Source of the DNA: Methylococcaceae bacterium
Lineage (GTDB): Bacteria > Pseudomonadota > Gammaproteobacteria > Methylococcales > Methylomonadaceae
Assembly: GCA_030699345.1 (NCBI GenBank)
Contig: JAUYMX010000174.1
Span: 1-20,518, forward strand
Reading direction: 5' to 3'
Length of the DNA stretch: 20,518 nt
Part shown: positions 6,572 through 13,996 of the stretch, in pieces
How the letters are laid out: the number at the start of each line of letters is the position of its first letter
How positions within the stretch are numbered: position 1 is the stretch's first letter
Translations under genes and position numbers: made by a program
Notes under the pieces: model-generated
The model's database searches: none
The model's input: the letters and a program-made list of their open reading frames with translations, nothing else
What the model was told of the DNA's origin: nothing

Positions 6572-7355
6572 ATTGATTATTCATAGAATCCCGCTAAGCT
6601 TGTAGCTTCTTGTTTTTTTCTCAGGTTTAAGCTCATGGCTCGTCTTCCTAGAATGGTCATTCCCGGCCAGCCGCAACATATCATCGTTCGCGGTAATAAC
6701 CGTTCCGAGATTTTCTGCTGCGATGCGGATTACCGCTTTTATCTGGAAAAACTCCTGACAGCCTGCAAAAAACATGATTGTCAAGTACATGCCTATGTAC
6801 TGATGACCAATCATGTCCATTTGCTGATGACGCCCTTTTTCGAAACCGGCCTGAGCAAAACGCTGCAAATGCTGGGGCGTTATTATGTGCAATACTTCAA
6901 TCACTGTTACCGGCGCACCGGCACGCTTTGGGAAGGCCGGTACAAAGCAACGCTGATCGACAGCGAATCGTATTTGCTGGCCTGCATGCGCTATATTGAG
7001 CTCAATCCGGTGCGTGCCGGCATGGTGGCCGATTCGGCCGAATATCCGTGGTCGAGTTATCGTTTTAATGCGCTGGGGCATGAGGATGACTTAGTTACCC
7101 CGCATGTTGAATTTCACCGTTTGGGGGCTGACGTCAAGGAACGCCAGTCGGCTTATAGAGCGCTGTTCAATCAGTCGATTTCTGAAACTCAAATTAACGA
7201 AATCAGGGACGCGACTAATAAGGGGTGGGCATTGGGTGACAGCCGCTTCAAGGAGCGCATTCAATTACAACTGGCGCGGCGGGTAGAACCCATTGCCAGA
7301 GGCGGCGACAGAAAGTCGACTCAATTTAAAATCAATCGAGTATGACCCTTTTGAT
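6553..7355 (+). mobile_element. RAYT element bounded by 26-bp imperfect inverted repeats
   Basis: The left arm 6553-6578 (ATCAAAGGGGTCAGACTCG then ATTGATT) and the right arm 7330-7355 match as inverted repeats at 24 of 26 positions. The right arm overlaps the last codons and the stop of the transposase. Such palindromic ends are what REP-associated Y1 transposases recognise. An 11-bp direct repeat CTTTTGATTCT follows at 7348-7358 and 7360-7370. Confidence 0.72.
6635..7345 (+). CDS. REP-associated tyrosine transposase (RAYT, Y1_Tnp / IS200-like)
   Basis: A 236-residue single-strand DNA transposase of the HUH family. It begins MARLPRMVIPGQPQHIIVRG with NNRSEIF, the RAYT N-terminal signature. 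The HUH metal-binding motif is H60-V-H62 in MTNHVHLLM. Further family blocks are GRYYVQYFNHCYRRTGTLWEG (tyrosine-rich, residues 81-101; the nucleophile Tyr should be here but I cannot pin it), YIELNPVRAGMV and YPWSSY. The C-terminal tail QLQLARRVEPIARGGDRKS is typical of longer RAYTs. A weak AGG lies about 9 bases before the ATG. The ORF is intact, so the protein could be active. RAYTs act on REP-like palindromes, and several such palindromes occur in this window. Confidence 0.93.
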   Translation: MARLPRMVIPGQPQHIIVRGNNRSEIFCCDADYRFYLEKLLTACKKHDCQVHAYVLMTNHVHLLMTPFFETGLSKTLQMLGRYYVQYFNHCYRRTGTLWEGRYKATLIDSESYLLACMRYIELNPVRAGMVADSAEYPWSSYRFNALGHEDDLVTPHVEFHRLGADVKERQSAYRALFNQSISETQINEIRDATNKGWALGDSRFKERIQLQLARRVEPIARGGDRKSTQFKINRV

Positions 7356-7369
7356 TCTGCTTTTGATTC

Positions 7370-7400
7370 TTCGAAACCGGCCTGAGTTAACGTTGCAGCA
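7370..7400 (+). pseudogene. Fragment of a second RAYT transposase copy
   Basis: TTCGAAACCGGCCTGAG at 7370-7386 is identical to 6839-6855 inside the transposase gene (residues 69-74, FETGLS) and starts on the same codon phase. Similarity fades after AACG(T/C)TGCA, and a stop codon follows at once. It is a scrap of a related copy just outside the element's right end. Confidence 0.55.
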
Positions 7401-7510
7401 ACAATAACCAAAGTCCAGCAATCGAGGCTTTCAACTACCCAACCTTAAACTCAGCTAAACTACGCCCCATTTAAAATCATTATTTGGCCGCATTGCCAAG
7501 GATAGAAAGC

Positions 7511-8224
7511 ATGTCGTTAACGGGACAACCCAAGCGAATTATTTTTTTTATAATCTTAATGTTAATGCTCAACACCAGCGCAGAAGCGAATCCTAATTCG
7601 GATTTTCAGAATTGGATCCCGGTCAATATTAATGCCAAACTGGGCGACCAATTGCGTGGTTTTTTAGAACTTCAGCCGCGTGTCGGCAATGACATGTCAC
7701 ACCTTACCGCCATGATGATTAGGCCCGCCATTGGCTGGGCGATCAATGACAAAGCGACTCTTTGGACGGGCTATTTAATGAGCGCCGATTCCGTCACGCC
7801 TGACTCGGATAACTACCGAATTGAAAACCGCGCTTTTCAAGGATTTACCTGGAAGGACACCGCCAACGATAAGCAATTTATATGGGAGGTTCGCAATCGG
7901 CTGGAGGAACGTTTTTTGCCTCGAAATACCGATCCCAGCATCCGGTGGCGGACACGTCTTCGGATTGAGCAGTTAATTCCTGGCGGGGCGCACTGGTCTG
8001 TCATTGCCTCTGAGGAAATATTTTTCAATCTTAACAACAATGCCAACAATGCCCAATTGCAAACCGGAACCCAGCAAAACCGCTTATATCTAGGGGTCGG
8101 TTATCGGTTTGCGCCGGAGTTTCAGGTTGAATCAGGTTATTTATACCAACATGTGTGGAAAAGTTCACCAGCGGCTGATCAAAATAACAATGTATGGATG
8201 ACCAATCTTAATGTTAATTTCTAG
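7511..8224 (+). CDS. DUF2490 family outer-membrane beta-barrel protein
   Basis: A 237-residue exported protein. The start at ATG 7511 has AAGGA 8 bases upstream and gives a proper signal peptide: basic MSLTGQPKR, hydrophobic IIFFIILMLMLNT, then a cleavage site after SAEA (about residue 26). A TTG at 7484 is in frame but worse. The mature part is full of alternating strands with DFQNWIPVNINAKLGDQL, RGFLELQPRV, IRPAIGWAINDKATLWTGY, WRTRLRIEQL, RLYLGVGYRF and a C-terminal VWMTNLNVNF ending in Phe, as outer-membrane barrels do. These are the DUF2490 hallmarks; the family has no settled function. It is convergent with the glycosyltransferase gene and has no obvious partner. Confidence 0.85.
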   Translation: MSLTGQPKRIIFFIILMLMLNTSAEANPNSDFQNWIPVNINAKLGDQLRGFLELQPRVGNDMSHLTAMMIRPAIGWAINDKATLWTGYLMSADSVTPDSDNYRIENRAFQGFTWKDTANDKQFIWEVRNRLEERFLPRNTDPSIRWRTRLRIEQLIPGGAHWSVIASEEIFFNLNNNANNAQLQTGTQQNRLYLGVGYRFAPEFQVESGYLYQHVWKSSPAADQNNNVWMTNLNVNF

Positions 8225-8245
8225 CTAAGCCGGTAAGGTTAGCAA

Positions 8246-8275
8246 GCCCCGGGTCGAACCTATGTCAGCCGGGGC
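8246..8275. terminator. Possible bidirectional hairpin between convergent genes
   Basis: GCCCCGG (8246-8252) pairs perfectly with CCGGGGC (8269-8275) across a 16-base loop in the 56-bp gap between two convergent genes. No T-run follows on either strand, so termination is a guess from position. Confidence 0.35.
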
Positions 8276-8280
8276 AAATC

Positions 8281-9102
8281 TCAGTCAATATAGCGATCAA
8301 GCAACTGCCGGTAATAATCCATCTCCTCTGTCTTGCCGCGTTTTGTCACACCGTTAAGATAAATTTCCGCTTTCTTCACCAGCATGCCGACGGCCGCCTG
8401 TTGATATTCGTTAGACAATTGACCGTTATCAATGATTTTTTGCAACGCTTTAATGCGAAACCTGTCCATACCCCAGTGCTGTCGCGATAACTGATCTTCG
8501 TGCCCGCCGTGCTTTTTTATTTGCGGCTCTGCAATCAATAACACCGGGTAGTTTGCGGTGATTCTCAGCCACAAGTCATAGTCTTCGCAGGCAGGCAAAT
8601 CGGTATCGAACAAACCGACATTATCAAATATCGAACGATGAATGATGACGGTAGACGGCGAAATTGCGCATAACGGCAGGCAGTCTTTAAATATCCAGCC
8701 GCCGGGTTTGGCGTATTGTTTGGCGGGATTAACGCGGACGCCATTACGTATCCATTGCTCTTCGGTATGGCAAATTTTGCTTTCAGGAGTGGCGATCAAC
8801 GCGGCAGTTTGCCGGGCCAGTTTTTCAGGTAACCATTCATCATCGGAGTCCAGTAATGCAATCCAGTTACCTGTTGCGTGATGTATGCCAAGATTTCGAG
8901 CACTGCTGACACCGGCGTTTTCCTGACGGTAATAGCTTATTTCTGGAAATTCATCATGAATCATCACCGCTGTAGCATCGCTAGAGCCGTCATCAATCAC
9001 TATGATTTCTGTGGGCTGCAAGGTTTGCGCAACTACTGATAACAAAGCTCGACGCAATAATTGACAGCGATTGTAGGTGGGAATAACAACTGAAATGTCC
9101 AT
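8281..9102 (-). CDS. Family-2 glycosyltransferase (GT-A fold)
   Basis: A 273-residue cytoplasmic or membrane-associated sugar transferase from ATG 9102 (a TTG one codon earlier is less likely). The GT2 markers are in order: ISVVIPTYNR at the N-terminus, IIVIDDGSSD (D37/D38, nucleotide binding), NAGVSSARNLGI, and LLDSDDEW (D85-x-D87-D88, the metal-binding DXD). The acidic pair is in CEDYDLWLR (E173-D174), the usual catalytic base region. A second half, GGHEDQLSRQHWGMDRFRI, is common in GT2 proteins of this size. It follows the carotenoid genes on the same strand after a 221-bp repeat-rich gap. A role in glycosylating the carotenoid ends is possible but unproven; a cell-envelope polysaccharide role fits equally well. 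Confidence 0.88.
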   Translation of the reverse strand: MDISVVIPTYNRCQLLRRALLSVVAQTLQPTEIIVIDDGSSDATAVMIHDEFPEISYYRQENAGVSSARNLGIHHATGNWIALLDSDDEWLPEKLARQTAALIATPESKICHTEEQWIRNGVRVNPAKQYAKPGGWIFKDCLPLCAISPSTVIIHRSIFDNVGLFDTDLPACEDYDLWLRITANYPVLLIAEPQIKKHGGHEDQLSRQHWGMDRFRIKALQKIIDNGQLSNEYQQAAVGMLVKKAEIYLNGVTKRGKTEEMDYYRQLLDRYID

Positions 9103-9141
9103 CAAACTATTTACCTAAAAAATCAGTTGCGTTGTGCTGAT

Positions 9142-9176
9142 TTCGTTCATCCTTCGACCAGCTCAGGACGAACGAA
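9142..9176. repeat. Interspersed palindrome (TTCGTTC...GAACGAA type)
   Basis: TTCGTTC at 9142-9148 pairs with GAACGAA at 9170-9176 and the stem extends inward with CCT/AGG around TCGACCAGCTC. Its core, TTCGACCAGCTCAGG, resembles the repeat found inside the ABC permease gene at 17119-17172, so both belong to one broad interspersed repeat class. It lies in the intergenic gap after the crtP-type gene. Confidence 0.7.
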
Positions 9177-9187
9177 TCCAAAAGAAG

Positions 9188-9309
9188 TAGGGTACGCACT
9201 GCGTACCTTTTGGGGTTTGATAAGGCATGTTTGAATTTGGTACGCGGTGCGTACCCTACTCGCTTCTGGGGTTTGATGGTGCATGTTTGAAGTTGGTAGG
9301 CGGTGCGTC
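9188..9309. repeat. Palindromic GGTACGC units with a 42-bp direct repeat
   Basis: The gap between the crtP-type gene and the glycosyltransferase holds a 42-bp unit at 9212-9253 repeated at 9268-9309 (37 of 42 identical, period 56). It contains TGGGGTTTGAT, GCATGTTTGAA and GCGGTGCGT. Near-palindromes GGTACGCACTGCGTACC (9192-9208) and GGTACGCGGTGCGTACC (9240-9256) sit within it. The 12-mer AGTAGGGTACGC on the left is inverted as GCGTACCCTACT on the right. It looks like an interspersed non-coding repeat cluster; the 68-codon ORF across it is an artefact. Confidence 0.75.
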
Positions 9310-9323
9310 CCAAATCGCTAATA

Positions 9324-10811
9324 TCAACCCTGCAAATCCGCCAAAATCTTATCCCGCACCAACTGCCCGGACAACGTCACCATCGGCATGCCGCCCCCGG
9401 GATTAACGCTGCCGCCGACAAAATATAAATTACTGATGTCTTTACTGCGTTGCGGTATTTTAAAACCCAGGTTTTTAAATCTATCTGCCACCACGCCGTA
9501 AATTGAGCCTTGGTTGGAGTAATAACGTTGCTCAATATCGATCGGCGTCCAGTATTCTTCACAGACGATGTGTTTTCTTAAATCCGTTAAACCCATTCTT
9601 TCCAGTTTGATCAATACCCGTTCGCGCAGTGCAGCATAGTCTTCTGCAGTGAGCGGTTGTTCTGGATTAAGGTGTGGGATGTGCGGCAAAATCTTGATAA
9701 TTTCACAGCCCGGCGGCGCTTGGGTCGGGTCGCTTTTAACCGGAGCAACCAAGTAAATAGTGGGATCATCGGACAATTTATTGTCATGAAACACCGCGTT
9801 GAAATGTTCCTTGGGATGATCGGAATAAAAGAAATTATGATGTGCCAGCTGCGGATAAATGGTGTCAACGCCCAGATGCAGCACTAACCCTGAGCAGCTG
9901 GGTTCAAAACGTTGCAAGCGTTTGGCTTCTTTTTCATCGTTGAGCAGCTTTTTATAAGCCGGGATGACTTCCATATTGGAAACGACAATATCGGCAGGAA
10001 TGACAGTGCCATCCAGCAATCGCACAGCCGTGGCGCGTCCGCCGTGTTGCTGAATTTCGGCAACTTCCGAGTTCACCCGGATATTCACGCCCAGCTCTTC
10101 AGCCAGTTTTTGCAGGCCTTCGGCCATGCCGTACATACCGCCTTTGACGTACCAAAGCCCGTAACCGAACTGGATATACGGCAACAAGTTCATTAACGCC
10201 GGGGCATCATAAGGCGATGAGCCGACATATTTAATAAAGTAATTGAGCACATCGACTAATTTTGGATCTTTAATAAAGCGCCGCACGCCTTGATCCATTG
10301 AACGAAACACATCAAATTCCAACAAGCTGCGCACCGGGCCGTAGTGCTTTAACAACTCCCAAAACGAATCCAAACCATGTTCGAAATAGCCTTGCTCGGT
10401 GATTTCGCAGAGCTTTTTGGAATAGGCTAAAAAGGCTTCAAATTCTTTGGCGGTATTGGGTCCGAGCTTATCGAGTTCCTGTTTCATTCGTTCAGGATCG
10501 GAGCTTAAGTCCAGCGTGCTGCCGTCTTCAAAAAAATTACGCCAATGCGGTTCAACGGTTTGAATACTGACGTAATCCTCCATTTTTTTGCCCGCACGCT
10601 CAAACAGCGCTTGGAAGATATGTGGCATGGTCAAAATCGACGGTCCCAAATCGAAGGTGAAACCGTCTTTTTCTAAAATGTTTAATTTGCCCCCGACCTT
10701 ATCGTTTTTCTCCAGCAAATCAACGGTAAATCCTTCCGTCGCCAGCGAGATAGCCGCAGACAAGCCGCCCAAGCCCGCGCCAATGACAACGATGTGTTGT
10801 TTTTTATTCAT
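9324..10811 (-). CDS. crtP: C30 carotenoid oxidase, CrtP/CrtNb type (diaponeurosporene/diapolycopene oxygenase)
   Basis: A 495-residue FAD-dependent enzyme of the phytoene-desaturase superfamily, expected to oxidise terminal methyl groups of C30 carotenes to aldehydes. It starts with a Rossmann dinucleotide loop GAGLGGLSAA (residues 11-20) and GGKLNILEKDGFTFDLGPSI. It ends with GGSVNPGGGMPMVTLSGQ, the FAD-superfamily C-terminal motif. What points to CrtP rather than CrtN are SSPYDAPALMNLL, YVKGGMYGMAEGLQKLAEE, QLAHHNFFYSD, LTDLRKHIV and SIYGVVADR, which I recognise from staphylococcal CrtP. Length is typical. It starts 2 bp after the dehydrogenase stop, so the two are co-translated. Methylococcales label this gene crtNb or crtN2. 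Whether it oxidises one or both ends cannot be read from sequence. Confidence 0.88.
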   Translation of the reverse strand: MNKKQHIVVIGAGLGGLSAAISLATEGFTVDLLEKNDKVGGKLNILEKDGFTFDLGPSILTMPHIFQALFERAGKKMEDYVSIQTVEPHWRNFFEDGSTLDLSSDPERMKQELDKLGPNTAKEFEAFLAYSKKLCEITEQGYFEHGLDSFWELLKHYGPVRSLLEFDVFRSMDQGVRRFIKDPKLVDVLNYFIKYVGSSPYDAPALMNLLPYIQFGYGLWYVKGGMYGMAEGLQKLAEELGVNIRVNSEVAEIQQHGGRATAVRLLDGTVIPADIVVSNMEVIPAYKKLLNDEKEAKRLQRFEPSCSGLVLHLGVDTIYPQLAHHNFFYSDHPKEHFNAVFHDNKLSDDPTIYLVAPVKSDPTQAPPGCEIIKILPHIPHLNPEQPLTAEDYAALRERVLIKLERMGLTDLRKHIVCEEYWTPIDIEQRYYSNQGSIYGVVADRFKNLGFKIPQRSKDISNLYFVGGSVNPGGGMPMVTLSGQLVRDKILADLQG

Positions 10812-10813
10812 AG

Positions 10814-12403
10814 TTATCTCTTGTTGGTTAGAAATATCAAAAAATTGCGCCAGTGCTGGCGAAAATTGGTGGAGGCGTAACCGCGAAACGCCTGTAATTC
10901 TGTCAAATTACGCCGGATGCGCTGCCACAGGTTGCCGCTTCCGAACATAAAGTCGACGAAGCCGCGCATTTGCTGATAACGCAAATTCGAGTACGCAAAC
11001 CAGTTGGGCTCGTCATTAAGTGTGCTGCGACTGGTGAGGCCTGAAACGGTATAACTGAAGCTGCGCAAGCCTTCAGCGCCGTGATAACGACCAAAGCCGC
11101 TGTTTTTAACACCACCAAAAGGCAATCCAGCGTGACCGATGTTCTTGATCACATCATTCACCGCCCAATTGCCGACTTGTAACTGCCTGGCGACGCGCTC
11201 GGCTTTGGTGATGTCGTTACTCCAGACACTGGCATTAAGTCCGTAATCGCTGTCGTTGGCTAAATTGATGGCGTGTTGTTCATCTTCAAACGCCATCACC
11301 GGTAACAGCGCACCAAAGGTTTCTTCACGCATGATGCGCATATCGTGAGTGACATTCCACAACACTACCGGATGTAGATAACGACCATTTAACTGTAACG
11401 GCCCTGAGGCTTTTGCACCTTTGGCCAAGGCATCTTGGTAATGGGCTTCGATGATTGCAAATTGCTCGAGACTAGTCAGCGCGCCCAAATCGCCAACTTC
11501 ACCATGACCGACAGTTAGACTGGTTAAGCCATCCAATAATGTAGTTACAAATTTATCGTAACAACTTTGCTGCACATACAGACGTTCGACGGATACACAC
11601 ACTTGCCCGCTGTTGCTAAACGCGCCATACATGGCGGCTTTACAGGCGCGAGTAAGATTGGCATCGCTAAATACCAGCATCGCATCTTTACCGCCCAGCT
11701 CTAAAATCACCGGGATCGGGTGTTGCGCGGCTCTTACCATAATCGCACGACCCGCTGCCACGCCGCCGGTGGCAAATACCAAATCCGGACGACAGTCGAT
11801 TAACGCTTTCCCGGCCTCCGCTTCGCCAATGGTGTGCTGAATCAAACCCGTCGGTAATTGCAACTGATTTAATAAATCAACGATTAATTCACCGACCGGA
11901 ATCGATAACTCAGAGACTTTAATAACGGCCGCGTTGCCGCACACCAACGCAGTAATCAGTGGGTTTAAAGTCAGTTGAAACGGAAAATTCCACGGCGAGA
12001 TAATCGCCACCACGCCATAAGGGCGGCGCTCGTATTGCGCTGACGCATTAGGAAATGCCAGCGGCGAAGTGCTCACTTGGCAAGGTGCAAGAATGCTTTC
12101 GGCGTGTTTTTGATAGTAACGCAGCAATTCCAATACAGGATAAATCTCACCCAACAAGGCTTCAGTTTTGACTTTGCCGGTGACGTCGACAAGGGTGTCG
12201 GTAATGGCATCCACGTTTGCAAGGATGACAGTCTGCAATGCCGATAAAATCTTAACGCGCTCAGCCACCGAATAAGCCGCCCAAGTGTTTGCCGCTAAGC
12301 GCGCCGTTGCCATTTGCCCGCTGATTTCAGTCGTAGAAGTAATCGGGTATGACTTGATAACACGACCATCCAGCGCTGAAATCGCCTGATATTGCTCCGC
12401 CAT
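10814..12403 (-). CDS. Aldehyde dehydrogenase, C30 carotenal (diapolycopenal) dehydrogenase type
   Basis: An NAD(P)-dependent aldehyde dehydrogenase that, in this setting, would turn the carotenoid aldehyde made by the neighbouring oxidase into a carboxylic acid. It is 529 residues from ATG 12403, two bases after the crtN stop; an in-frame TTG at 12415 would overlap crtN and is less likely. Family residues are present: SPWNFP (N139), ILELGGKDAML (general-base E235), SGQVCVSVERLYV (catalytic C269), EETFGALLPV, and VNDVIKNIGHAGLPFGGVKNSG near the C-terminus. After the usual ALDH end it has a roughly 60-residue basic and aromatic tail (NLWQRIRRNLTELQAF), which could be a membrane-contact segment. 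It sits between crtN and crtP with 2-bp gaps. The crtN-ald-crtN2 order is known for methanotroph C30 pigments. Confidence 0.88.
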   Translation of the reverse strand: MAEQYQAISALDGRVIKSYPITSTTEISGQMATARLAANTWAAYSVAERVKILSALQTVILANVDAITDTLVDVTGKVKTEALLGEIYPVLELLRYYQKHAESILAPCQVSTSPLAFPNASAQYERRPYGVVAIISPWNFPFQLTLNPLITALVCGNAAVIKVSELSIPVGELIVDLLNQLQLPTGLIQHTIGEAEAGKALIDCRPDLVFATGGVAAGRAIMVRAAQHPIPVILELGGKDAMLVFSDANLTRACKAAMYGAFSNSGQVCVSVERLYVQQSCYDKFVTTLLDGLTSLTVGHGEVGDLGALTSLEQFAIIEAHYQDALAKGAKASGPLQLNGRYLHPVVLWNVTHDMRIMREETFGALLPVMAFEDEQHAINLANDSDYGLNASVWSNDITKAERVARQLQVGNWAVNDVIKNIGHAGLPFGGVKNSGFGRYHGAEGLRSFSYTVSGLTSRSTLNDEPNWFAYSNLRYQQMRGFVDFMFGSGNLWQRIRRNLTELQAFRGYASTNFRQHWRNFLIFLTNKR

Positions 12404-12405
12404 GT

Positions 12406-13926
12406 TTACATCCAAGCGCTGCGATTAGGTTCCTGAATATTGACGCCGTATTTTTGGCAAATCAGTTTTGTCGAAATGCGCGCGGACTCGTAAATCGTCG
12501 GCAAGCCGCTGCCCGGATGGGTGCCGCCGCCGACCAGATAACAACTGTCCAGTTCTTGAAATTTATTGCGCGGCCGCCAGTACAACATCTGGCTGAATTT
12601 ATGTGACAGACTAAAGGTCGCGCCCATGAAAACGTTTTCATCGGTTTCCCAGGTTTTGGGGGTAATGATTTTTTCGCAGACGATTTGTTCGCGAATATCG
12701 GCCATGCCCAAACGTGCGGCCATCGCATCCAACACTTGTTCGCGCATGCGGGCACAGGTTTCATCCCAATCAATAGCGCTTTGGTTGTTGGGCATCGGCA
12801 CCAACACATACAGCGCCGATTTGCCAGCCGGTGCCAAAGTAGGATCGCTTACCGAAGCGTTTTGCACATAAAACGAGAAATCATCGCTCAAGATTTTTTT
12901 GTCGAAAATGTTGGTGATATTGGTGGTGTAATCGTGCGCAAAGACGATGTTGTGATGCGGAATGTCATAGCGGGTGTTTAATCCCAAATACATCATGAAG
13001 GTCGAGCAGGAATACTGTTTCTTTTTTAAGTTTTCCGGGCTGTGTTGCGTTAATTCGCCGGGCTCAACCAAATGGGTCATCGCGTGGGCAAAATCGGCAT
13101 TAACGATGACTTCATCCGCGTCGATTTGCGTGCCGTCTTCTAAACGCACGCCTTTAACGATTTTGTTTTCAATCACTAATGACGCCACCGGCGAGTTAGT
13201 AAAAATCTCCCCGCCCTGCTCTACAATCACCTTGCCCATCGCTTCGGCAATTTTGTTAAGCCCGCCTTGCACATGGTAAATGCCGTATTCATGCTCCAAA
13301 TAAGACAGCATGGTAAATAACGCCGGGCATTCCCAAGGCGACATACCTAAGTATTTGGATTGAAAAGAAAACACCAGGCGCATTTTTTCTTCCCGGAAAT
13401 ACTTACCCAGATTGGAAAAAACACTGTGATTAAGCGCCAAATGCGGCAGTGCGCGGATTAAATCCCACGATAAAAACGATGTCAGGCTGGTGTAATCGCG
13501 CTTAATGCACGGGTACAATTTACGAAACCGATTACCCTCTTTATCCAGATAACGATCAAAACCGGCACTGCCTTCAGCAAATTTGCTTTGCAGTTCCGCG
13601 CGCATTTTGTCGTGGTCGGAATAGACATTGACGGCACGATCACCAAACAGCAGTTGGTACATCGGATCTAGTTTTACAAACTCAAGGTAGTCCTCGCTTT
13701 TTTTGCCGCACAGCTCGAACATCTCATCCAACACGTTTTTCATCAACAAAAAGGTCGGACCGGTGTCGAAAACAAACTGATCCAAATGAATCGCCCTGTT
13801 GCGCCCGCCCACTTCCGGGTTTTTATCAAATAACGACACCTTAAAGCCGCGTTGACTTAATAGCATCCCTGCGCACAGACCACCCGGGCCCGCGCCGACG
13901 ATAACGATATGTTTTGTTTTTGCCAT
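12406..13926 (-). CDS. crtN: CrtN, C30 carotenoid (diapophytoene/squalene-type) desaturase
   Basis: A 506-residue FAD-dependent desaturase introducing the conjugated double bonds into the C30 backbone at the membrane. It has the Rossmann loop GAGPGGLCAGMLL near residues 11-23, then VGGRNRAIHLDQFVFDTGPT. CrtN-like blocks SKYLGMSPWECPALFTML and YHVQGGLNKIAEAMGKVI follow, with the C-terminal FAD motif GGGTHPGSGLPTIYESAR near residues 470-490. It is the first gene of the tightly packed crtN-aldehyde dehydrogenase-crtP run. No squalene or dehydrosqualene synthase is in the window, so the substrate must be made elsewhere. The ATG has no strong ribosome site, but a candidate promoter lies 40-70 bp upstream. 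A C40 crtI is less likely, given the linked CrtP-type gene. Confidence 0.92.
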   Translation of the reverse strand: MAKTKHIVIVGAGPGGLCAGMLLSQRGFKVSLFDKNPEVGGRNRAIHLDQFVFDTGPTFLLMKNVLDEMFELCGKKSEDYLEFVKLDPMYQLLFGDRAVNVYSDHDKMRAELQSKFAEGSAGFDRYLDKEGNRFRKLYPCIKRDYTSLTSFLSWDLIRALPHLALNHSVFSNLGKYFREEKMRLVFSFQSKYLGMSPWECPALFTMLSYLEHEYGIYHVQGGLNKIAEAMGKVIVEQGGEIFTNSPVASLVIENKIVKGVRLEDGTQIDADEVIVNADFAHAMTHLVEPGELTQHSPENLKKKQYSCSTFMMYLGLNTRYDIPHHNIVFAHDYTTNITNIFDKKILSDDFSFYVQNASVSDPTLAPAGKSALYVLVPMPNNQSAIDWDETCARMREQVLDAMAARLGMADIREQIVCEKIITPKTWETDENVFMGATFSLSHKFSQMLYWRPRNKFQELDSCYLVGGGTHPGSGLPTIYESARISTKLICQKYGVNIQEPNRSAWM

Positions 13927-13963
13927 GTTTATAAATTGTTTTTAGTGGAAAAAGCTGTCGACT

Positions 13964-13996
13964 GTTGAATATGCGTTAACAAACGTAATAGTCAAC
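13964..13996 (-). promoter_or_regulatory. Candidate crtN promoter overlapping an operator-like dyad
   Basis: On the minus strand TTGACT (13990-13995, five of six consensus -35 bases) is followed after 18 bases by TATTCA (13966-13971, a weak -10), about 40 bp before the crtN ATG. The same stretch is an imperfect dyad: GTTGAATATGCG (13964-13975) mirrors CGTAATAGTCAAC (13984-13996) around GTTAAC. This could be an operator, but the -10 is poor. Confidence 0.35.

Noticed and set aside
6581..7081. 166-codon ORF antisense to the transposase
   Set aside because: It is a shadow of a clearly conserved transposase gene and has no recognisable motif of its own.
7346..7510. Searched for the third attC beyond the RAYT
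   Set aside because: A GTTAACG-like heptamer occurs near 7386 but has no matching inverse core or stem and lacks the conserved ends of the other two sites.
8281..9102. Naming the glycosyltransferase as a carotenoid glycosyltransferase
   Set aside because: It is a generic GT2 enzyme separated from the crt genes by 221 bp of repeats; nothing in its sequence shows the acceptor.
9107..9313. 68-codon minus-strand ORF between the crtP-type gene and the glycosyltransferase
   Set aside because: It is made entirely of interspersed repeats, and its peptide (FVLSWSKDERN) is the well-known artefact of translating that palindrome.
9611..9868. Antisense and alternate-frame ORFs within the carotenoid genes
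   Set aside because: They are shadows of the conserved desaturase and oxidase frames, with atypical composition.
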